In this document: one piece after another, positions 25,584 through 32,878 of the stretch
How positions within the stretch are numbered: the first letter of the stretch is position 1
Layout: each line of letters begins with the position of its first letter
From: Desulfobacteraceae bacterium
GTDB lineage: Bacteria; Desulfobacterota; Desulfobacteria; Desulfobacterales; Desulfosarcinaceae
Direction of reading: 5' to 3'
NCBI GenBank assembly: GCA_024230435.1
Contig: JAAERL010000886.1
Span: 1 to 32,878, forward strand
DNA: 32,878 nt
Translations under genes and position numbers: made by a program
Notes under the pieces: model-generated
The model's database searches: none
What the model saw: the letters and a program-made list of their open reading frames with translations, nothing else
Told to the model about the DNA's origin: nothing

Positions 25584-27872
25584 ATGGCAGTAGGTAAGTC
25601 TGTTCAAAGAAAAGACGGAGTAGCAAAAGTTACAGGCAAAGCGCGATACACCGATGATTTCTCCATGCCGGGTATGCGCGTGGCCAAGTACTTGCGAAGT
25701 CCCATAGCCCACGGCCGGGTTGTGCGGATCGATACAACAAGGGCCGAAAAACTACCGGGAGTTGATGGTGTTTTTACTTTTCACGATGTTCCCAAAAATA
25801 CATTCGCAACCGCCGGACATCCCTTTTCACTGGACCCGGAACACGGCGATGTCGCCGACAGGTTATTATTAACGGATTGCGCCCGTTTCCAGGGCGATGA
25901 GGTTGCCGTAGTAGTGACCCGTGATGACATGACAGCTCACAAGGCGCTGTCATTGATTGAAGTTGAATACGAAAACTTAAAACCCCTGATTCGCATGCAA
26001 GATGTTCTGGCCCACGATGCTCCCGAGCTTCACAAACGGAGCCGCAATTTGATTAAGGAGCACGCCTACACAGTGGGCGGAGATTATAAAAAGGCCATAG
26101 AAGAATCCGATCATCTCATTGAAGGCGTCTTTGAAACCCAGATTGTTCAACACTGCCATCTGGAGAATCATTCCTCTTATGCTTACATGGATGATATGGA
26201 CCGCATTGTCATTGTCAGTTCAACCCAAATTCCCCATATTGCGCGAAGGATCGTAAGCGAAGCCCTGAATTTTCCCTTAAGCCGCATACGGGTCATTAAA
26301 CCTCACATCGGAGGCGGGTTCGGAAATAAACAGGACGTTATCCTTGAACCCATGGTGGCCTTTTTGACCCTGAAGCTGGGCGGGATTCCCATAAGACTGA
26401 AACTCAACCGTGAAGAGTGTATGGTGGGCACACGTGTCCGGCATCCCCTGCATATCCAGGTAAAAGCCGGTATTAGCCAGGAAGGAAATTTAAATGTCAT
26501 TGATTACGACGCCGTTTCCAATACCGGCGCGTACGCATCCCACGGTCATTCCATTGTCAGCGCCGCTGCCGCCAAGACCCATTACATGTATCCCAGGGCC
26601 ATCTACCGCTGCCGCGCACGGACCATTTACGGAAATTTTCCCTCGGCCGGAGCGATGCGCGGGTACGGATCACCCCAGATTATCTTCGCTGTTGAGAGTC
26701 TCATGGAAGACGCCGCACGCAAACTGGGCATCGATTCGGTGGACTTTCGGCTCAAAAACGCCGTCAAACCAGGCGACATAAATCAGATCGGCAAACGCCC
26801 CATCGTAACCGCGGGACTCATCGAGTGCATAGAAAAGGGCAGAGATCTCATCGATTGGGATAAAAAACGCGCCACTTTACAAACGCCGCAAACAGGCCCT
26901 GTACGAAAGGGACTGGGCATTGCCTGTTTCAGCTATCTTTCAGGAACCTACCCGTCATGCGTTGAACCGGCCAGTGCCCGCCTGATCCTCAATCAGGACG
27001 GCTCCGTAAACCTGCTTGTCGGCGCAACCGAAATCGGCCAGGGATCAGATACCGTATTTGCCCAAATGACCGCCGAAACATTAGGCACATCCTACGAAAA
27101 GGTACATGTCGTATCAAACCAGGATACTGATGTGACTCCCTTCGATTCGGGAGCATACGCCTCGCGCCAAACCTACGTGACCGGCCAGGCCGTCATGCGT
27201 GCCGCCAGTGAGCTCAAGGATAAAATTTTGGCCTATGCCGGAGTGATCACGGGCATGAATCCCGGCGAGCTTGATATCGATGAAGGAAATATTGTCATTG
27301 CCAAATCCCGTCAGACAGCCGTGATGAGCCTCAAGGACCTCTCCATGGACGCTTATTACAACAAAAACCGGGGAGGCCAGATCACCTCTGAAGTAAGCTG
27401 CAAGGCGCTTACCAACGCACCTTCGTATGGATGCACAGTCGTGGATTTGGAAATTGACATTCCTATGTGTAAAGTAAAAATCAACGAAATTTATAACATC
27501 CATGACGCCGGCGTTATCATCAATCCCCTGACTTCCGAAGGGCAAATACACGGAGGCATGGCAATGGGCATCGGCGCAGCACTTTTTGAAGTGCTTATGG
27601 TCGACCCGGACTCGGGCCGGATTTACAATAACAACATGCTGGACTATAAAGTTCCAACGATAATGGATATTCCCGGCTTGGGGTCCGGATTTGTGCAAAC
27701 CCACGAACCCACCCATCCCTATGGAAGTAAATCTTTGGGCGAACCCCCCGTGCTTACCCCAGCGCCTGCTATCCGCAACGCCATACTCGACGCCACCGGA
27801 ATAGCCATAAACGAATTGCCCATGAACCCCAAGACCCTGTTCACGCATTTTAAAAATGCCGGATTACTATAG
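25584..27872 (+). CDS. xdhA: Xanthine dehydrogenase molybdenum-binding subunit XdhA
   Basis: Large Moco subunit of 762 residues (E. coli XdhA has about 752) of a three-subunit xanthine dehydrogenase that hydroxylates hypoxanthine or xanthine. The first 120 residues are the hammerhead domain (VTGKARYTDDF, LRSPIAHGRV). Moco contacts are SSTQIPH, GGGFGNKQDV from residue 243, SAGAMRGYGSPQ and TEIGQGSDTV. The base-catalyst glutamate is E720 in SLGEPPVLTPAPA. Ten bases separate its stop from xdhB. Whether it runs as oxidase of xanthine or reductase of urate in vivo cannot be told from sequence. Confidence 0.95.
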   Translation: MAVGKSVQRKDGVAKVTGKARYTDDFSMPGMRVAKYLRSPIAHGRVVRIDTTRAEKLPGVDGVFTFHDVPKNTFATAGHPFSLDPEHGDVADRLLLTDCARFQGDEVAVVVTRDDMTAHKALSLIEVEYENLKPLIRMQDVLAHDAPELHKRSRNLIKEHAYTVGGDYKKAIEESDHLIEGVFETQIVQHCHLENHSSYAYMDDMDRIVIVSSTQIPHIARRIVSEALNFPLSRIRVIKPHIGGGFGNKQDVILEPMVAFLTLKLGGIPIRLKLNREECMVGTRVRHPLHIQVKAGISQEGNLNVIDYDAVSNTGAYASHGHSIVSAAAAKTHYMYPRAIYRCRARTIYGNFPSAGAMRGYGSPQIIFAVESLMEDAARKLGIDSVDFRLKNAVKPGDINQIGKRPIVTAGLIECIEKGRDLIDWDKKRATLQTPQTGPVRKGLGIACFSYLSGTYPSCVEPASARLILNQDGSVNLLVGATEIGQGSDTVFAQMTAETLGTSYEKVHVVSNQDTDVTPFDSGAYASRQTYVTGQAVMRAASELKDKILAYAGVITGMNPGELDIDEGNIVIAKSRQTAVMSLKDLSMDAYYNKNRGGQITSEVSCKALTNAPSYGCTVVDLEIDIPMCKVKINEIYNIHDAGVIINPLTSEGQIHGGMAMGIGAALFEVLMVDPDSGRIYNNNMLDYKVPTIMDIPGLGSGFVQTHEPTHPYGSKSLGEPPVLTPAPAIRNAILDATGIAINELPMNPKTLFTHFKNAGLL

Positions 27873-27882
27873 GTAAAAGATC

Positions 27883-28761
27883 ATGTTTGATTTTGAAAGC
27901 TATCATAAAGCTGAAAGTGTAGATGAAGCCATAGCTCTGCTGGCTCAAAATCCTAAGTCTATCCCCCTTGCAGGCGGCACCGATGTCCTGGTGCGGTTAC
28001 ATCAACATCACCAGGATTACCGGCATGTGGTAGATATCCACGGCCTCAAGGAACTTAAGGAGATTTCAAAAAACCCGAACGGCGTAATCAGAATCGGTTC
28101 CGGGGTCACCTTTACCACTTTAACCGAACACCCTCTGATTACCGGCAACATACCCGTGCTGGCCCAGGGCGCCTCCAGCGTAGGAGGACCTCAGGTCCGC
28201 AACGTGGGCACCGTTGGAGGCAATATATGCAACGGAGCTCCCAGCGCCGACAGCGCCGCCCCGCTGCTGATTCTCAATGCCACCGTGGTGCTCAAAGGCA
28301 CCCAGGGACAACGTGAAATCCCTCTTCACGAATTTTACCAGGGCCCCGGCAAGGTCGACCGCATGGAATCGGAAATCTTGACCAGCATCGTTATTGCCCC
28401 TGAAAATTATCAGTGCTGGTTCGCTAAATACCATAAATACGCCATGCGCGACGCCATGGACATAGCTACCATCGGCTGCGCCGGCGCCTGTAACATTGAA
28501 GGCGGCCTGGTGAACCAACTGCGCCTGGCCTACACAGTGGCGGGCCCCACGCCTTTAAGATGCTGGAAGACAGAACAAATAGCCAAAGGCGCCAAAGCCG
28601 ATGAATCACTGCTTGAGCTTGTAAAGTCTTCCGTACTAAAAGACCTCAGGCCCCGTGACTCTTGGCGCGCCAGCAAGGATTTCCGTCAACACGTCATACA
28701 AACCCTTGCTCAGCGTGTGCTGCAAGCCATACTCAACCAATGTGGAGAAGTTAAACCATGA
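27883..28761 (+). CDS. xdhB: Xanthine dehydrogenase FAD-binding subunit XdhB
   Basis: FAD subunit of 292 residues that passes electrons from the [2Fe-2S] subunit to NAD or another acceptor. The FAD-binding motifs are LAGGTDVLVRLHQ near residue 30 and the long signature VGGPQVRNVGTVGGNICNG with SADSAAPLL (about residues 100-125). The C-terminal CO-dehydrogenase-flavoprotein-type domain follows. The stop codon overlaps the xdhC start by four bases (ATGA), indicating translational coupling. It is the only stand-alone flavin subunit of this type in the window although two molybdenum hydroxylases are present. Confidence 0.95.
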   Translation: MFDFESYHKAESVDEAIALLAQNPKSIPLAGGTDVLVRLHQHHQDYRHVVDIHGLKELKEISKNPNGVIRIGSGVTFTTLTEHPLITGNIPVLAQGASSVGGPQVRNVGTVGGNICNGAPSADSAAPLLILNATVVLKGTQGQREIPLHEFYQGPGKVDRMESEILTSIVIAPENYQCWFAKYHKYAMRDAMDIATIGCAGACNIEGGLVNQLRLAYTVAGPTPLRCWKTEQIAKGAKADESLLELVKSSVLKDLRPRDSWRASKDFRQHVIQTLAQRVLQAILNQCGEVKP

Positions 28762-29276
28762 ATCGAAACATATCCTTTACCATAAACGGAAAATCCGTCA
28801 CCTTATTGGTAGACGTGCGCCAATCCCTTCTTGAAGTGCTTCGCGAACATGGCTACACCAGCGTAAAAGAAGGCTGCGGCGTAGGCGAATGCGGCGCTTG
28901 CACCATTCTTATCGGCAACACCCCCGTTGACTCATGCCTCTACCTGGCGGTGTGGGCTGACGGTCGCACCATCCGAACCGTAGAAGGCGAAACCCGCAAC
29001 GGCGATTTATCCGAAGTCCAACAAGCTTACCTGGACGCCGGAGCGGTCCAATGCGGCTATTGCACACCCGGGCTGATCATGACCTCCACCGCCTTTGTGG
29101 AAAAAAACAAAGATAACACATCCATCAGCCGCCATGACATCAAACGGGCCCACGCAGGCAACCTTTGCCGCTGCACCGGCTACGAAACCATCATCCGCGC
29201 GGTAGAGCAATGCCTGACACCCGAAAAACCCAACCAGGACACGCATTGCAAATGCAAGGCCGAATCCGGAGAATAA
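28758..29276 (+). CDS. xdhC: Xanthine dehydrogenase iron-sulfur subunit XdhC
   Basis: Small subunit of 172 residues with two [2Fe-2S] clusters. The plant-type cluster uses C40, C45, C48 and C60; the second uses C99, C102, C137 and C139 (CGYCTPG ... CRCTGY). It relays electrons from the Moco subunit XdhA to the FAD subunit XdhB. The tail is slightly extended and ends with an extra CKC triplet (HCKCKAESGE) that is not part of the standard cluster set. It is the last gene of the operon; no clear terminator follows, only A-rich sequence and a family 2 repeat. Confidence 0.95.
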   Translation: MNRNISFTINGKSVTLLVDVRQSLLEVLREHGYTSVKEGCGVGECGACTILIGNTPVDSCLYLAVWADGRTIRTVEGETRNGDLSEVQQAYLDAGAVQCGYCTPGLIMTSTAFVEKNKDNTSISRHDIKRAHAGNLCRCTGYETIIRAVEQCLTPEKPNQDTHCKCKAESGE

Positions 29277-29724
29277 AAAAACAAGCGTGCAAAAAATCAA
29301 GGCTAAAAAAAAATAAATCGCGCCTATACAGATAGTGAACAAACTGGCCATTTCTGAATAGGCGCTAAATAGTGCCCATCCAAAAATTGGATAATTTGTT
29401 CGAAATCAAGGCATGCGATAAATTTTACCACAGGCATATGACGATATTCCGAGGATAAAATTTTGAGCACAACACAGATTTCTGGCGAATTAGCAATTTA
29501 TGAATAAGCTCTAAATAATACACTTGAAAAGATTCCCCTTTTATGAGATTGATGTGGCCGTTGCTGTGGTTCTCGCATTGCCCGGAAAAGGAAAAACGCA
29601 ATACCAAAAAAACGGAAACAATCGAGAATTTAAAAAAAAGGAGCAGACATAAAAATGCCGCTTTCGCCTTCAACGGCTAAAAAAGCAAGCCCTTCAATCA
29701 GCGATACAAAAAGAACCAACCTAC
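29277..29724. other. Gene-poor spacer between the purine operon and tRNA-Arg
   Basis: About 450 bases without a supportable gene. It holds family 2 repeat copy B (29372-29487), flanked by two related direct repeats at 29351-29377 and 29498-29523 (TGAATAGGCGCTAAATAGT and TGAATAAGCTCTAAATAAT). A minus-strand 82-codon frame at 29425-29673 runs through the repeat and shows no family likeness. Confidence 0.6.
29372..29487 (-). repeat. Dispersed repeat family 2, copy B
   Basis: The reverse complement aligns with 10345-10460, sharing TTATCCTC, AATATCG, GGTAAAATTT, GCCTTG and GGATG in the same order and spacing. Each copy spans 116 bases between the outermost matched blocks. It is bordered by imperfect direct repeats of about 26 bases. 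Confidence 0.65.
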
Positions 29725-29801
<77 letters not shown>

Positions 29802-29809
29802 ATAAAATC

Positions 29810-29843
29810 AAAGGGTTATGACAATCGTCATAACCCTTTTTTT
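29810..29843 (+). terminator. Rho-independent terminator after tRNA-Arg
   Basis: AAAGGGTTATGAC (29810-29822) pairs perfectly with GTCATAACCCTTT (29827-29839) over loop AATC and is followed by TTTT. The inverse strand also ends in a T-run, so it can terminate the convergent integrase transcript as well. Confidence 0.85.
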
Positions 29844-29846
29844 GTA

Positions 29847-29870
29847 TTTGGCTAGTATTTTGGCTAGTAT
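29847..29870. repeat. Tandem 12-bp direct repeats beside the integrase gene
   Basis: TTTGGCTAGTAT occurs twice head to tail (29847-29858 and 29859-29870) between the tRNA terminator and the integrase stop codon. Short direct repeats near an attachment site often serve as integrase arm-binding sites; that role is inferred here. Confidence 0.6.
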
Positions 29871-29879
29871 CTGCGGGAA

Positions 29880-31049
29880 TCAACTCGCGTCTTTCTTAAC
29901 CGCAGGCCCTGCTACCATGGCAATTTTTACGGTCAACCATTTTTCGTACCGGTTCATTGCATCCATGAGCGCGTCATCAGACTGAACCGCGTAGTGGACA
30001 TCCATACCTTGCAAGCTGTGACCTAAAATCATATCCCGGTGAACCGGATCGACTCCCGCTTCGATCATATAGGTTTTAACTGAGCGTCTGATGTCGTGAA
30101 ATATGATGCCCATGGGGTGTAACCGTCCCGGGACCAGCCCGGCCTTTTTGCATGTGGTTTTCCAGGATTTGCGAAAGCCGCTACGGTCCGTTATTGGTTT
30201 ATTCCTATACGTGAAAATATAGTCATGATGATCGTGGCTGGCAGTATTTTGTAAAATATCGTTTACGATCTGATTTATCGGAATCGACTTTTTATCTTTT
30301 TCTTTGACATCCTCACTATCAAACCGGATGAAATCACCTTGAATATGTGACCATTTCAAGTTTCTGATTTCTCCGGCCCTCATGCCTGTATTCATCGCTA
30401 CAATTATGATTGGTTTCAAGTGGGACAGGGCAGCATTAACAAGTTTGATGTACTCTGATATTTTTATAATTTTTTTTCTGGCGTTTTTCCCTTTCACTAG
30501 AAGTTTTTTTGTTTTTCTGAACGCTTTCAGCGCGCCTTCTCCTATAATATCGTTATCAAAAGCCAACGAAACCATTGTCTGTACTATTTTTAATTCCATA
30601 TCCACCGTGGCTAAAGCCCTGCCCTCATCAAGACGCTTGTTTTGATAGTCTATCAGGTCCAAATTCTTTATTGAGCCGACTTTCCGGTGTTTGAAATTTT
30701 TATTGAAATTTTTCAAGCAGAGTTGAACCCGATCATATGATTTGAGCTTTTTAACGGAGTTAAGATTCAGGTACCATCGGGAAAGCTCTAAAAAATTTAT
30801 CTTACTGTTTGTTGAAAGGGTATTTTCACGTTTCTGCTTTTTACGTTCAATATCGAGTTCTCTTGCTTCCTGAATTGATTTTCCAACGAGTTCAAATCTG
30901 GCTTGTTTTCCCGCTATGTAGTATTGCACCCAATAATTAGGACTTTGAGTTCTTTTCGCCTTCACAAGATCCCAGTCACAGCCCCCGCATACTCGATTCC
31001 GTAAGGATTGTTTCCGGTGGCATACCGGACATTCAACATAAACTGCCAT
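29880..31049 (-). CDS. int: Tyrosine-family site-specific integrase
   Basis: Recombinase of 389 residues that should integrate and excise the element at tRNA-Arg. Active-site residues are R224 (MNTGMRAGEIRNLKW), H318 and R321 (FHDIRRS), H344 (LGHSLQGMD) and nucleophile Y353 (DVHYAV). The SAM-like core-binding domain spans about residues 80-180. The N-terminus carries two CxxC pairs (C7/C10 and C21/C24), a zinc-ribbon-like addition absent from lambda Int. The start at 31049 has GGGGAGGG upstream and gives the MAVYVECPVC opening; a longer frame to 31121 overlaps the excisionase-like gene. The gene points toward the tRNA, as usual for tRNA-targeting islands. Confidence 0.93.
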   Translation of the reverse strand: MAVYVECPVCHRKQSLRNRVCGGCDWDLVKAKRTQSPNYWVQYYIAGKQARFELVGKSIQEARELDIERKKQKRENTLSTNSKINFLELSRWYLNLNSVKKLKSYDRVQLCLKNFNKNFKHRKVGSIKNLDLIDYQNKRLDEGRALATVDMELKIVQTMVSLAFDNDIIGEGALKAFRKTKKLLVKGKNARKKIIKISEYIKLVNAALSHLKPIIIVAMNTGMRAGEIRNLKWSHIQGDFIRFDSEDVKEKDKKSIPINQIVNDILQNTASHDHHDYIFTYRNKPITDRSGFRKSWKTTCKKAGLVPGRLHPMGIIFHDIRRSVKTYMIEAGVDPVHRDMILGHSLQGMDVHYAVQSDDALMDAMNRYEKWLTVKIAMVAGPAVKKDAS

Positions 31050-31062
31050 GATCCGCCCTCCC

Positions 31063-31284
31063 CTACAATGAATCCAAATAGATATCCAATTGTTTCCTGT
31101 CCCACAAAAGTTTTGCTCCATTGATTCGTTTTGGCCGCAGGCCTTTAGGTAAGGGATTTTTAGACTTGGGAGCGGATCTAAGTCTTAAGGTACCGACACT
31201 GAAATTCAGGTATTCGGCTGCTTCTCGAACATTCATCATTCTTGGATTGATTACCACCGTTTTTTCCGAATCTTTTTTTTTCAT
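31063..31284 (-). CDS. Excisionase-like small HTH protein
   Basis: DNA-binding protein of 73 residues with a MerR/AlpA-type winged helix (MNVREAAEYLNFSVGTLR, residues 17-34, then a basic turn and LLWDRKQLDIYL). Such proteins select target DNA for integrases or control their expression. It ends 13 bases before the integrase start on the same strand, so the two form one unit. AAGGGG precedes the ATG by about ten bases. An excisionase or recombination directionality role is inferred from position. Confidence 0.8.
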   Translation of the reverse strand: MKKKDSEKTVVINPRMMNVREAAEYLNFSVGTLRLRSAPKSKNPLPKGLRPKRINGAKLLWDRKQLDIYLDSL

Positions 31285-31351
31285 GATGGTGTATTCCCCT
31301 TTTTGCTTGAGGGAACCCGGAAGGAAGGAATGGAGTATGTAGAATGCGCAT

Positions 31352-31385
31352 AAAAAAAGCCCCTCCAGGTTTCCCCGAAAAGGCT
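31352..31385 (-). terminator. Probable terminator downstream of the membrane sensor gene
   Basis: Read on the minus strand, AGCCTTTTC pairs with GGAGGGGCT (several G-T pairs) and is followed by seven T residues. It lies about 105 bases past the 3' end of the gene at 31490-32785 and would insulate it from the excisionase-integrase pair. Confidence 0.55.
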
Positions 31386-31489
31386 AAGCTTGATGTGACG
31401 AATTGTTACTTAAAACAAATGTGTACCTATCGTCAACTGTTATTTGCGCGATATCGTTATTTTTTTTCAATTCATTTTTTTATTTTCAG

Positions 31490-32785
31490 TCATCGGTATT
31501 TACGTAATATAGGGTATTGTCGAATAATTTTCTGATCACAATCGATATGCACGACTTTAACCAATTTATGAGGTGATGTAACCCTGAATATGGTGCCACC
31601 ACTTTCAAAAAGCATGATAGGCTTTTTTTTTATAACATCTATCACCTTTTTCATTTCCTTCACTTGCAATTCAACTAATTGTAAATACGCAAAAATTGTT
31701 TCAATTTGGCAGATTAACTTTTTGAATAAACATATGTCCTGCACACTGTAAATATGACGAATAAATCCTTTACCCAAAAGCAGCGAGGCGGAAAATTCAC
31801 CATTTATTTTTAATGGAACGACTGCATCAATACAATTTTTTTTCATTAGCCTGTTAAGCTCTCCCTTTTCCTCATGGCGCAGCATGATTTTAGGACTTCC
31901 ATCGGTATAACTAAATGACCGTGAATTGGCTTGAAGATAATAGCTTTTGTCGAGCCAACTGCATGAAACAATGGTACCTGAATTGGATTTAATCATAACG
32001 TTGCAACCAAACAATACCGACAAAGATCTTGTCAATTCATCATACGATTTAATCTGAGTAGAATTTGATAGTTTTGTTATTTCTTTTCGGAGAATCGATA
32101 TTTTTTGGTTATAATTCAATCCAAAAAGCCTACGGGTTGTTATGGCATAAATCAACACACCCGCAAGATATGCCAGCGAACAAGAATAGAATAAAATATT
32201 TAATTTTTGAATACCAAAAATCGGACAGATAATTAATATAAAAAAGCCTTTAAATATAAACGGAATAATCGCGGCTGCAATATATCTGATTTCGTTTTTA
32301 ATATGAGGCTCGGATTTGCGATAAGTTATGATTAACTCATAGAAAAACTGGGCAGCATAAAAAACTAAATAAATTTTAAAAAATAGAAATGCAGGCCCAA
32401 CAATCTTGGTCCAGCCTAACGGCCCTTTTTGCATCCCCGAAATAAAAAATGGCGTGGGCAATAAGATTATGAAAAACAATCCGGGCAAATAGTTTATTAA
32501 TAATTTTTTACCGTGCAATGGCTGATGATATGACTTAATTATTTGAATTAACGTACCCGGTATTAGTATTACTGAAACATACATTATGCGATCATACAAA
32601 AGCGCTGCGGAAAGACTTGTTGTCCTATTGATAATGGATTCGCCGATTAAATACCACATCATTTCAATTGTAAGCAAAAAGAGCAAATTTGCTCTGAACG
32701 AACGCTTTCGAACAACAAATAAATAGCACAATGATAAAAATAAAAAAGTACAGGAGGCAGCAGGCGCTAAACTGTAATGGGTCAT
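31490..32785 (-). CDS. Polytopic membrane sensor-like protein (7TM N-terminus, GAF-like C-terminus, no kinase)
   Basis: Protein of 431 residues. About seven hydrophobic segments fill residues 5-225, arranged like the N-terminal 7TM sensor region of some histidine kinases (MMWYLIGESIINR, LLYDRIMYVSVILIPGTLIQ). The C-terminal 200 residues look like a GAF-type ligand or regulator domain (KSYDELTRSLSVLFGCNVMI, then DAVVPLKINGEFSASLLLGK). No H box, HATPase, GGDEF or output motif is found; the protein stops after a short basic tail. It may be a stand-alone sensor that signals by partner contact, or a shortened kinase. GGAAGGAAA precedes the ATG. Base composition is more A/T-rich than in the purine operon, fitting cargo of the integrated element. 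Confidence 0.65.
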   Translation of the reverse strand: MTHYSLAPAASCTFLFLSLCYLFVVRKRSFRANLLFLLTIEMMWYLIGESIINRTTSLSAALLYDRIMYVSVILIPGTLIQIIKSYHQPLHGKKLLINYLPGLFFIILLPTPFFISGMQKGPLGWTKIVGPAFLFFKIYLVFYAAQFFYELIITYRKSEPHIKNEIRYIAAAIIPFIFKGFFILIICPIFGIQKLNILFYSCSLAYLAGVLIYAITTRRLFGLNYNQKISILRKEITKLSNSTQIKSYDELTRSLSVLFGCNVMIKSNSGTIVSCSWLDKSYYLQANSRSFSYTDGSPKIMLRHEEKGELNRLMKKNCIDAVVPLKINGEFSASLLLGKGFIRHIYSVQDICLFKKLICQIETIFAYLQLVELQVKEMKKVIDVIKKKPIMLFESGGTIFRVTSPHKLVKVVHIDCDQKIIRQYPILRKYR

Positions 32786-32878
32786 TATAGTTTCCTTCCG
32801 GTCAATACTTCGTTATTTATGAGGCATTGCATTAGAGAAAGAAAACAAAAAGAATTGTTAGAAGTTCGAATTTAGAGC

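Noticed and set aside
29425-29673. Minus-strand frame of 82 codons with a hydrophobic start
   Set aside because: It overlaps family 2 repeat copy B and has no supportable homology or clear ribosome site.

Overview
The window looks like a chromosomal segment of an anaerobic bacterium, most likely a Desulfobacterota (deltaproteobacterial) sulfate-reducer relative. This rests on the PAS histidine kinase with a CPWC motif, the wreck of an IS5-like transposase, the selenium/molybdenum hydroxylase genes and the moderate GC content. The taxon is inferred, not proven.

Left part (1-4551): a PAS-PAS-PAS histidine kinase on the minus strand, a 57-residue membrane peptide, tRNA-His, and a stretch of decayed mobile DNA. 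Copies of a palindromic repeat of about 130-185 bp (family R) lie here, and one of them splits a degenerate IS5-like transposase.

Centre (4552-29276): an anaerobic purine/urate degradation locus in three blocks. Block 1 (+) is guanine deaminase and an NCS2-type purine permease. Block 2 (-) is an XdhC-family Moco insertion protein and a MocA-like cytidylyltransferase. Block 3 (+) starts with a YheO/DauR-type regulator and continues with dpaL/ygeX, ygeY, carbamate kinase, ygeW, ridA, a fused Fe-S/Mo selenium-dependent xanthine dehydrogenase, ssnA, hydantoinase, ygfK, yqeB and xdhA-xdhB-xdhC. It contains the genes of the E. coli ygeW-X-Y/yqeA-B/ygfK/ssnA/xdh region. The proposed flow is as follows. 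Guanine is deaminated to xanthine, and the molybdenum hydroxylases and YgfK interconvert oxidised purines. SsnA and the hydantoinase open the rings. YgeY and YgeW remove carbamoyl/ureido groups. YgeX breaks 2,3-diaminopropionate to pyruvate and ammonia through 2-aminoacrylate, which RidA clears. Carbamate kinase makes ATP from carbamoyl phosphate. The order of the middle steps is inference.

Right part (29277-32878): a gene-poor stretch with a copy of a second dispersed repeat (family 2), then tRNA-Arg(TCG) followed at once by a tyrosine integrase and an excisionase-like gene. This is the left edge of an integrative element that runs out of the window. Its first cargo gene visible here is a polytopic membrane sensor without a kinase domain.
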